Origin: an uncultured Flavobacteriales bacterium
Lineage (GTDB): Bacteria > Bacteroidota > Bacteroidia > Flavobacteriales_E > Vicingaceae
NCBI GenBank assembly: GCA_905479995.1
Contig: CAJQON010000003.1
Span: forward strand, 1 to 64,000
Reading direction: 5' to 3'
Length of the DNA: 64,000 nucleotides
Shown here: positions 1-6,820 of the stretch, piece after piece
How the letters are laid out: the number at the start of each line of letters is the position of its first letter
Position numbering within the stretch: position 1 is the stretch's first letter
The notes under the pieces: model-generated
The model's input: the letters and a program-made list of their open reading frames with translations, nothing else
Told to the model about the DNA's origin: nothing
The model's database searches: none
Translations under genes and position numbers: made by a program

Positions 1-1
1 T

Positions 2-370
2 AACCCCAACCATACTTTTGGTTTTCCTGGTATTTATGTAGTGAGTTTAAAAGCCAATCAAAGTAGTGCATGTTTCAACAGTTATAGCAAAACAATAACC
101 GTTCAAAATGCGCTCGTTGGAACTAATCAATTGAACGAAGATAAAATAAAAACTTGGGTGAGTAAAGATCGTTTGTCAATCATTTTAGATGGCCAAAAAT
201 TTAAAGCCTTAGAAGTAACTTCAATTTTAGGCCAATCAATTTATAATCGAACCATTAACAGAGACCTTATTAACGTTAATCTAAGTCAATACAGTGCTGG
301 CATTTACATTCTTAACCTTAGTGACAATAACGGAAATATAAGCTCCTTTAAAATTGCTTACCAAAAGTAA
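2..370 (+). CDS. C-terminal end of a secreted PKD-domain protein with T9SS type A sorting domain (partial)
   Basis: The frame is open to the left edge, so this is the 3' end of a longer gene; the GTG at 41 is only an internal codon. The first ~34 residues look like the end of a PKD domain (HTFGFPGIYVVSLKA, then a Cys and a KTITV strand). The last ~75 residues match the type IX secretion C-terminal sorting domain: VTSILGQSIYN, an LSQYSAGIYIL strand and a short basic end. Such domains are cleaved after export across the outer membrane and the protein is anchored or released. The cargo function lies outside the window. Confident on the sorting domain, not on the protein's role. Confidence 0.85.
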   Translation, partial: NPNHTFGFPGIYVVSLKANQSSACFNSYSKTITVQNALVGTNQLNEDKIKTWVSKDRLSIILDGQKFKALEVTSILGQSIYNRTINRDLINVNLSQYSAGIYILNLSDNNGNISSFKIAYQK

Positions 371-428
371 TCCCAGTCATTCTTCTTTCTAAGTTCAGAG
401 TTTGGTATAATAATAAATCAAATAATGA

Positions 429-448
429 TTAGTTTAGCCACAAACTAA
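429..448 (+). other. Small inverted repeat just upstream of the orphan gene
   Basis: TTAGTTT and AAACTAA form a perfect 7-bp inverted repeat around a 6-base loop, ending four bases before the ATG at 453. It could be a leader hairpin or operator; it is short and AT-rich, so it may be chance. Confidence 0.25.
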
Positions 449-452
449 ACAC

Positions 453-821
453 ATGAATGGACATTCAACACAAATCACTTACAAAAATGGAAATACTAAC
501 AGCTTAATGTGTGATAGTTTAATTCTAACCCATAATGATATTGCTGTTACAGCAGAAATAACCTACGTTAACAGTTATAAGCTTGAAACAAATAGTGATG
601 ATCTTAAAAAGGATTTTCAATACCTATTGGAAAATGAAGATGACATTAAGTTTGTTAGCTGTAATAGTGTTGAAAAACACATTAGAGAAGTTGTAGACCA
701 TTTAGGAGGTAACTATAGAAATTTAAAGCACTATTGTTTAATTAAAATTGATGGAAAAGAGTTTCATTTCCTATGCAAATTTAGCTTAAAAGATTATCGA
801 TATAGAATTACAAAAAAATAA
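453..821 (+). CDS. Hypothetical protein, 122 aa
   Basis: I do not recognise this family. The protein has no signal peptide or membrane segment. It is mixed charged/polar with an acidic stretch (ENEDDIKF) near the middle, Cys residues scattered through it and a basic C-terminus (YRYRITKK). The predicted pattern is alternating strands and helices, so a small cytoplasmic alpha/beta protein is plausible. It stands alone: the upstream neighbour is the end of a surface protein and the downstream region has no plus-strand gene. ATG start, stop TAA. Coding is supported by length and reasonable composition only. Confidence 0.6.
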   Translation: MNGHSTQITYKNGNTNSLMCDSLILTHNDIAVTAEITYVNSYKLETNSDDLKKDFQYLLENEDDIKFVSCNSVEKHIREVVDHLGGNYRNLKHYCLIKIDGKEFHFLCKFSLKDYRYRITKK

Positions 822-897
822 GGACGTTTAAGATTCTGTATGTATCTACGTTATTAACTTACATATTAAACTATCTAATAGGCACTATAAAAGTCGC

Positions 898-1020
898 TTA
901 CCAGAAGTAAAGCTCCAAACTCTTCTTACCCTTATTTCCATCTTTAAAGTAAAAATGAAAATATCGCTTATATTTTTTGTTTTTGAATACCAGTATAGAT
1001 TCTTCAGGTATAACCAAAAA
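898..1020 (-). pseudogene. Possible gene remnant (40-codon open frame without start)
   Basis: The 288-base gap between 821 and 1110 holds a minus-strand frame of 40 codons that ends in TAA at 898-900 and is preceded by an in-frame TGA at 1021-1023. The translation has coding-like character (VIPEESILVFKNKKYKRYF, then FKDGNKGKKSLELYFW). There is no ATG, GTG or TTG that would give a sensible protein. It may be the decayed 3' end of a gene, or chance in AT-rich DNA. Nothing else is seen in this gap. Confidence 0.25.
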
Positions 1021-1109
1021 TCAACTATAAATAAATTGTTTGATTTAGAGAGTTGCCTCATAATTAGACATTATGCTATCGCTCGATAAAATAGATTGTT
1101 ATTCCGAAA

Positions 1110-3173
1110 CTATTCAGCAATAAGTTCTTTGGCTTTGCTAACTGGTATTAGCTCTTCTTTGTGTGTAGCAATTATAAATGCTCCACCAATTCCAGAATCA
1201 ATTACCGTTTGCTTGTATTTTTCTGCCTCTTCGTAACTCGTAAAGTTACCTGCAGAATAACGTGTTAATCCATTTTCAATAGATGCTTGATCTACATCTT
1301 GTAATTCCATAAACTTACTAAGCACTTCTGTAGGTAATTGGTTTTTATACGTCCCTATTTGAATTTTAAATTTAATCTCCGCTTTATCATACGTTTTTTC
1401 TGGAGCATTTTTAATATCCTCCTTAACCATTACTTCAACTCCTGCAGACTCTAATGCAATACGTTTACCTCCCTTATAAGCTACCACAAAGGCATCTTTA
1501 ACACCGTAATCTAAAGCTAAGCCAATTCTAGTGTTAGAAGCGTCCTCTACCGTTTTAAATGATTTAGAATACAAGTACTTATACAATCCATCGGTTCCTT
1601 TAATTTCCATTACATTCTTTAAACCATGAAGGTCTTTTTCTGTAAGCTTAGTCGCAAATGCACCTAATTGAACTCTAAATACCACTTCATTGGTAATAGG
1701 ATGAGTTCCAGCTTCACTGTCAACTGTCATATTGTTTGCAGCATCACCAACAGATTTAAACGTACCATCTTTTTCTTCCTCAACTACAATTGCAGCATCA
1801 AAACCTTGCTCAGTTAAATCAACTTTACGTTTTACTGCATCAGGCAAGTTATCGTATTCACCAACTGCAATAACAGTTAAATCACCTACTGTTTTAATTT
1901 CAACATCTGGAATACTTAAAAACTTATCAACCAAGGCTGCATCTATTGCACCAGAAAATTCTCCTACTTGTACTCTGTATTTCTTTTTCGTTTTTGGCAT
2001 TTCAGCAGCAATAATTCTTGTTTCCGTTTCAGCAAACATTCCTGTAGAATCCATGTAACGTTGGTAGGCTTCAAAAATCATGTCATCAGTCATTTCAACT
2101 CCTGTTCTATTTACTGGAGCGCCATCTCTAGTTTCCAGTTCATCATCTTTATAATTCGGAACAAAATCTTTATCCTTATCTAATGGACAACCATTTTTAT
2201 CTACTTCAACTCCTGCAGGAGTCCAAGGACATTCATCAATAAAATCGCCAACACCATCTCCATCCTCATCTTCATCATCAAATGCTAAGTAATCAATTTC
2301 TTCTTCAAACTCATTAATTGATTCCCCTTTTTTATGCTTTAAGAAATTATAACTCAATGAAAAAGAAGTCATTAAAAACTTATCGTTTCCACCATTTCCT
2401 ACTTGAGTTCCAATTCTATCGCCATCACTTTCATTCGTAATATTGTCTATAAAGTCTGTAAAAGTAAAATGCATAGTAGAACCCAGTGTAAAGTCAATGT
2501 TTTTTGTCATGTGAGTAACAAAACCTACTCCTAACGGAACCGACCATGTTCTTTCTGCATATTTTCCATATCCATCAGCATTTAGCTCTCTCATGTCCGT
2601 TTCGTAAACATAATCGCGTTGAATAACTGTTGCAGCAGCAGCATTAGGATCGGTCTCAGCTAAATCTCTAATAGATCCATCTGACCAATAGTTGTATTCA
2701 CTACCAAACTGGTCGTACAAATCTGTTTTAGAAAGAAATTCAACAGACTCAAAGCCCAATGATATAAAAGGATTAACTGTTCTCTTTTTAGGTAAAAAAT
2801 GATCGAAATTATACATTAAAGAAAATCCTCCTGCTCTAAGTTCAGATTCGAAATTTAAATTCCGTTCAGTTGATCGCTCATTGGCACTAACTTTTCCAAA
2901 AAGCACATAAAACTTTATTTTTAAGTAAGAATTTAACTGTTGTTTAATGTGTAGGTCGTAACCTATATTACTAACAAATGGATTCCCATAATTGGCATCT
3001 AAAATATCACCATAAAACTTCAACATTCCTACACCTAAACCAATGGTAGGACCATAAAACATTTCTTTGGGTGTGGGTTCTTTTTCTTTTGGAATAGAAT
3101 CATTATCATCTTTGGCAAATACAGCTGCCGAAAACAATAATGTAAGCATTAATACAACTAGTTGTTTAAACAT
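1110..3173 (-). CDS. Outer-membrane beta-barrel protein with TSP3 repeats and three SPOR domains
   Basis: 687 aa. A signal peptide (first ~20 residues, ending FSAAVFA) is followed by a ~260-residue region of alternating aromatic strands typical of an outer-membrane barrel. Next is a thrombospondin-type-3 acidic linker (DEDGDGVGDFIDECPWTPAG, ~300-345), then three SPOR-like repeats starting near 395 (YRVQVGEFSG), 497 (FRVQLGAFAT) and 605 (FKIQIGTYKN). SPOR domains in other bacteria bind denuded peptidoglycan, so the protein may link outer membrane and cell wall. The N-terminal half resembles the gene at 4614-5927 (YWSDGS and FTFTDFIDN match YHWSDGS and LTFTDYIDN). It is last of three same-strand genes, 49 bases after the previous one. 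Exact role unknown. Confidence 0.8.
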   Translation of the reverse strand: MFKQLVVLMLTLLFSAAVFAKDDNDSIPKEKEPTPKEMFYGPTIGLGVGMLKFYGDILDANYGNPFVSNIGYDLHIKQQLNSYLKIKFYVLFGKVSANERSTERNLNFESELRAGGFSLMYNFDHFLPKKRTVNPFISLGFESVEFLSKTDLYDQFGSEYNYWSDGSIRDLAETDPNAAAATVIQRDYVYETDMRELNADGYGKYAERTWSVPLGVGFVTHMTKNIDFTLGSTMHFTFTDFIDNITNESDGDRIGTQVGNGGNDKFLMTSFSLSYNFLKHKKGESINEFEEEIDYLAFDDEDEDGDGVGDFIDECPWTPAGVEVDKNGCPLDKDKDFVPNYKDDELETRDGAPVNRTGVEMTDDMIFEAYQRYMDSTGMFAETETRIIAAEMPKTKKKYRVQVGEFSGAIDAALVDKFLSIPDVEIKTVGDLTVIAVGEYDNLPDAVKRKVDLTEQGFDAAIVVEEEKDGTFKSVGDAANNMTVDSEAGTHPITNEVVFRVQLGAFATKLTEKDLHGLKNVMEIKGTDGLYKYLYSKSFKTVEDASNTRIGLALDYGVKDAFVVAYKGGKRIALESAGVEVMVKEDIKNAPEKTYDKAEIKFKIQIGTYKNQLPTEVLSKFMELQDVDQASIENGLTRYSAGNFTSYEEAEKYKQTVIDSGIGGAFIIATHKEELIPVSKAKELIAE

Positions 3174-3222
3174 AACCCCCTTATTCTATCCCTAATACGA
3201 TTTATTCTGGCTAAAGATACAA

Positions 3223-4596
3223 TTATTTAAACCATTTTTGGTTCGAAATCATAAGAGCTTCTTGTACCGTAATTCTTGTACCTGAATTATAGGCTGTTAC
3301 AAATGCTCTTTTTACATTATTTCTCACTACATTTCTTTTATCTCTAGCCTCTTTATAGCTTGGGTAAGATCCAACTAAATACTTAATCCAACCTTCATGA
3401 TTTTCTGTACTTACATTGTCTTTTAAGTTAAAAGTAACAGCAAAATAGTTGTTTGCTACTTTTTTATGACCTGCTGCAACTTGAACCTTGTAAGAAACTC
3501 CATTTTCTGGCGAAGGAATAGTACTAACTGTATTCACAACTGGAGTAGTTACTTCAGGCTCTTCTATAATTGGATCCTCAACAACTGGTTCTTCTACAAC
3601 TGGATCCTCAACAACTGGATCCTCAACAACTGGATCAGGAACTAAAGCTAAATGCTCTACTTCTACTGCTTTAATATTAAGAGTTAACGTTGAAACATCA
3701 ATGGTTTGCTTTGCAGTAACATCGTTTTCTAAATAGGCAAAAGCTCCTTTAATATCGTAATCTTGATTTGGGGCAGTTTCAGCAACTAATTGGTAAGAGA
3801 CAAGGATATCTTCAGATTTGGGAACTGCCATCCATAATACTTTAGCAACACCATCTTTAAAAGAAAAAATACCACCAGCACTTTCTCCTTCTTTAGCAAC
3901 AAAACCAGCTGGAATTTCATCGCTAAATTTTGCAAAGCCTTCAACTCCTTGCTTATTCACTTTTACAGTTACTTTATAATTACCATCACCTTCATCTTCA
4001 ATTGTTCTTTCAGCACTTACAGTTACTTTCTCTTGTGTTTCATTCTCTACTACGACAACTGGATCTTCTACAACTGGATCTACTACTTCAGGCTCCTCAA
4101 CCACAGGTTCTTCTAAAACCGGATCTTCAACTACTGGCTCCTCTTCAGTTGTATTTACACTAAGCAATTCATCAGAAACAGAAAATTTAGCTGCTGGAAT
4201 CTCAATGTTTTTACGTTCGCTATCTGCTATAAACGAAAACTTACCTTCTAGGCTAAATTCCCCACTTACACCTTCATTTGGCTTTATTTTATATTTAATA
4301 GAAAATTGTTCCTCAACAGGTAGCGACATCCAAATAAACTTCACTCTATTGTCTTTGTAAGAAAACGTAGCTCCTTTTGTTTCAATAGCTTCTACTGTAA
4401 AACCTTCAGGAATATCTTGTTGCACTTTTGCAAATCCTGTAACATCACTTTTGTTTATTGTAATTTCAACGAATGATTCGGTACCGACCTGTATCGTTTC
4501 AGGCACTTTTTGAGAGACAGAGATGTCACCAGTTAATATTAATTGATAAAAAAACAATCCAACTAATTGGATCAGTAACATAAACTGTTTAACCAT
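3223..4596 (-). CDS. SPOR-domain protein with two related beta domains and Pro/Val/Glu repeats
   Basis: 457 aa. The N-terminus is hydrophobic (FMLLIQLVGLFFYQLI), a signal peptide or anchor. Two homologous ~115-residue beta domains follow: the first (~25-140) contains GFAKVQQDIPEGF and FIWMSLP, the second (~195-305) GFAKFSDEIPAGF and VLWMAVP. Each is followed by an acidic linker of VVEDP/VVEEP pentapeptides. The C-terminus (~370-455) is a SPOR-like module (YKVQVAAGHKK, then YPSYKEARDKR). The linkers probably span the periplasm. It lies between the two barrel genes, 17 bases after one and 49 before the other, so it is probably co-expressed with them. Function unknown; SPOR call moderately sure. 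Confidence 0.7.
   Translation of the reverse strand: MVKQFMLLIQLVGLFFYQLILTGDISVSQKVPETIQVGTESFVEITINKSDVTGFAKVQQDIPEGFTVEAIETKGATFSYKDNRVKFIWMSLPVEEQFSIKYKIKPNEGVSGEFSLEGKFSFIADSERKNIEIPAAKFSVSDELLSVNTTEEEPVVEDPVLEEPVVEEPEVVDPVVEDPVVVVENETQEKVTVSAERTIEDEGDGNYKVTVKVNKQGVEGFAKFSDEIPAGFVAKEGESAGGIFSFKDGVAKVLWMAVPKSEDILVSYQLVAETAPNQDYDIKGAFAYLENDVTAKQTIDVSTLTLNIKAVEVEHLALVPDPVVEDPVVEDPVVEEPVVEDPIIEEPEVTTPVVNTVSTIPSPENGVSYKVQVAAGHKKVANNYFAVTFNLKDNVSTENHEGWIKYLVGSYPSYKEARDKRNVVRNNVKRAFVTAYNSGTRITVQEALMISNQKWFK
3557..3635 (-). repeat. 15-bp tandem repeat coding VVEDP/VVEEP linker (second block)
   Basis: Units of 15 bases (variants of ggatcctcaacaact) repeat about five times and encode alternating P-V-V-E-D and P-V-V-E-E. 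Units are multiples of three, so copy changes keep the reading frame and only alter linker length. Confidence 0.75.
4055..4146 (-). repeat. 15-bp degenerate tandem repeat coding acidic Pro/Val/Glu linker (first block)
   Basis: A second, more diverged block of the same pentapeptide repeat lies between the two beta domains of the SPOR protein. It encodes EEPVVEDPVLEEPVVEEP-like sequence. Confidence 0.65.
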
Positions 4597-4613
4597 TTCT
4601 CATTTGTTTACAG

Positions 4614-5927
4614 CTATTGATCGAAGTAATAATCAATGAGCTCATTTAAATTTTTTGCTGTTAAGTTATTTTCTCCTTCAAAAAAGCCATCAATAGCACC
4701 AGTAACTTCTTTTGCAGATATAAATTTATCTCCATCAATATCTAGTGCTTTAAATATTTCTGGTATTTTTTGTTCGGTGTTGCTTGAAGCATTGTTTGCT
4801 TCCATGTATTGCTTCTGAATTTCATCAATTTCATCTTTTGATAACTCTTCGGCAGTAAACACCTTATATTCTGTTACTACAGAGTCTTTCATTTTTTCTT
4901 GAAGCGCAATCATTTCATCAGTTAAAGTAACACCTTCCTCATTAACTATCGTCCCTCCAGGAGTATCCAGTTCTTTATCTAAATAATCTGCTACTCCATC
5001 TCCATCTCCATCAAGAGGACATCCTTTGTTATCTACTCCAACTCCTTTTGGCGTTCCCTGACATAAATCTTTACGATCAATTACTCCATCGCCATCAAAA
5101 TCACTGTCATCAATAGTAGAAAAATCAAAGTCTTTATACTTGTCATCAGGTTTAGTTGAAGAATGAGAGCCAAAGTTATACTGTAAACTTATGTTCGTAC
5201 TAAACAATCTATCGTTAGCTCCTCCCGCAACATTATCTATATAATCGGTAAAAGTTAACATGTATGCTGCCGACATTCTCAACCCAAGATTATCTGTTAC
5301 TTTAAATTTAAATCCTACTCTAAGTGGAATAAAAAATGAATTTTTAGCGTAATCAACAAGACTATCTTGTAGTTCTGATTCGTAATGATAGTCTCTTTTA
5401 ATTTCTACAGAAGAAGTGTCAGAACCAAGCATTGTTTGAGATTGATCATGTAAGGATCCATCAGACCAATGGTAATATGTATTTCCATTACCCATTAAAT
5501 CTCCTTTAGAATTAAAGGTTAAATAACCGACCCCAACGGAAATAAAAGGCACAACAGCCGTTTCTTTTTTGAAAATTAATCCATTATCAAAATCAAACAA
5601 AGCATTTAAATCAAAGGCCATTATATCAGACTCAAAATTTAAAAACACGTTCTCATCCAATTGACTTTTAGATACTTTTCCAAAAGTACCATTCATGGAA
5701 ATGCCGAAAACATTGCCTATTTTCTTTTCTAAGTAAAAACCATAGCCTACTTTCCAATCGGTAAGTGCTGATCCGTTTTTAGACCCAGCAATGTCACCTA
5801 TATAAGATAAGGTACCAATATGACCACCAATTGATGGCATATTTCTTAATCCGTTTGATTTTTTTTGACCATAACTACCTCCTGTAATAATTAGAAGTAT
5901 TGGGAATATTAGGGCAACTTTTTTCAT
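4614..5927 (-). CDS. Outer-membrane beta-barrel protein with TSP3 repeats and C-terminal EF-hand
   Basis: 437 aa. A signal peptide (first ~20 residues, ending GGSYG) is followed by a ~245-residue barrel-like region with a conserved NTYYHWSDGS and LTFTDYIDN. Then come TSP3-type acidic repeats (DSDFDGDGVIDRKDLC, DGDGDGVADYLD). Near residue 395 is a canonical 12-residue EF-hand loop, DIDGDKFISAKE, followed by a helix. It is a paralogue of the 1110-3173 gene in the barrel but lacks SPOR domains. It is first of the three-gene minus-strand set. Calcium binding is inferred from motif spacing; overall function unknown. Confidence 0.75.
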   Translation of the reverse strand: MKKVALIFPILLIITGGSYGQKKSNGLRNMPSIGGHIGTLSYIGDIAGSKNGSALTDWKVGYGFYLEKKIGNVFGISMNGTFGKVSKSQLDENVFLNFESDIMAFDLNALFDFDNGLIFKKETAVVPFISVGVGYLTFNSKGDLMGNGNTYYHWSDGSLHDQSQTMLGSDTSSVEIKRDYHYESELQDSLVDYAKNSFFIPLRVGFKFKVTDNLGLRMSAAYMLTFTDYIDNVAGGANDRLFSTNISLQYNFGSHSSTKPDDKYKDFDFSTIDDSDFDGDGVIDRKDLCQGTPKGVGVDNKGCPLDGDGDGVADYLDKELDTPGGTIVNEEGVTLTDEMIALQEKMKDSVVTEYKVFTAEELSKDEIDEIQKQYMEANNASSNTEQKIPEIFKALDIDGDKFISAKEVTGAIDGFFEGENNLTAKNLNELIDYYFDQ

Positions 5928-5936
5928 ATCGTTAGT

Positions 5937-5984
5937 TTATTGCGTTTATGCAATAAAAATAAAACAAATATTCGGAATACCGAA
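5937..5984 (-). promoter_or_regulatory. Two inverted repeats in the leader of the barrel/SPOR operon
   Basis: TTATTGC/GCAATAA (5937-5943 and 5950-5956, six-base loop) ends about nine bases upstream of the ATG at 5927. TTCGG/CCGAA (5971-5975 and 5980-5984, four-base loop) lies just above it. They could be leader hairpins or protein-binding sites. A near match to the -7 element, AATATTTG, overlaps the second repeat. Function is inference. Confidence 0.3.
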
Positions 5985-6104
5985 CAAGTAAAAAGGCTAG
6001 CTAACAAAATGTTAACGAAGCATTACTATAACAAATCTAAAAATATAGAGGGGTTCTAACGGAAATGTCGCAAGTCAATTATAAACGACTAATTGTTAAT
6101 AAGC

Positions 6105-6809
6105 CTAAAAGTTAGGTTTCAATAAATAGTTATTATAGAAGTCATCAATGCACTTAACGGCACCATCTACATCATCTACAATAGAAAAAAGGTCGAGATC
6201 CTTTTCACTTATATTATGTTCAACTTCTAACATTGTTGATTTTATCCAGGAAAATAATCCTTCCCAATATTTTTTCCCAACCAAAACAATTGGAAAACGG
6301 CCAATTTTACCTGTTTGTATCAACGTCATTGCTTCAAATAGTTCATCTAATGTTCCAAATCCACCAGGCATTACAACAAAACCCTGAGAATATTTTACAA
6401 ACATTACTTTTCTTACAAAAAAGTAATCAAAGTTGATGAATTTATCTGAATCGATATAGGGATTTTCATGCTGCTCAAAAGGTAAATCAATATTCAATCC
6501 AACCGACTTTCCTCCTACAGAGTGAGCACCTTTATTACCTGCTTCCATAATACCTGGACCACCTCCAGTAATAACTCCGTACCCTTTTTCAGCTAATTTT
6601 CTTCCAATTTCTTCAGCCATACCGAAGTATTTGTTATCGTGCTTTGTTCTGGCCGATCCAAAAATAGAAACGCAAGGTCCAATTTTGGCCATTTTTTCAA
6701 AACCTTCAACAAGTTCTGCCATTATTTTAAATATAGACCAAGAATCGTTTGACTTTATCTCGTTCCACCCCTTACTCTCAAATTTTCTCTTAATCTTATC
6801 TTCACTCAT
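6105..6809 (-). CDS. LOG-family (TIGR00730) Rossmann-fold protein, putative nucleoside 5'-monophosphate phosphoribohydrolase
   Basis: 234 aa. The two family signatures are present: GGGPGIMEA at residues 82-90 and PGGFGTLDE at 148-156. These form the nucleotide-binding and catalytic site of the lysine-decarboxylase-like (LOG) fold, which in characterised members cleaves the ribose-phosphate from cytokinin-type or other nucleoside monophosphates. The N-terminal ~35 residues are an extension before the fold. It lies 11 bases downstream of uvrA and is probably the last gene of that transcript. The physiological substrate in this organism cannot be told from sequence. Confidence 0.85.
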   Translation of the reverse strand: MSEDKIKRKFESKGWNEIKSNDSWSIFKIMAELVEGFEKMAKIGPCVSIFGSARTKHDNKYFGMAEEIGRKLAEKGYGVITGGGPGIMEAGNKGAHSVGGKSVGLNIDLPFEQHENPYIDSDKFINFDYFFVRKVMFVKYSQGFVVMPGGFGTLDELFEAMTLIQTGKIGRFPIVLVGKKYWEGLFSWIKSTMLEVEHNISEKDLDLFSIVDDVDGAVKCIDDFYNNYLLKPNF

Positions 6810-6820
6810 AAATCTGTAAT

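Noticed and set aside
356-910. Near-identical 15-mers gcttaccaaaagtaa (356) and gcttaccagaagtaa (896)
   Set aside because: The flanking sequences do not match beyond the 15 bases and one copy is on the non-coding side of the other frame; chance in AT-rich DNA is enough.
3557-4163. Regular repeats that might suggest a CRISPR array, and a Leu/Gln-rich plus-strand open frame (3930-4163)
   Set aside because: The repeats are contiguous 15-bp units in the SPOR protein's own frame, with no spacers. The plus-strand frame is the antisense shadow of that repeat region.
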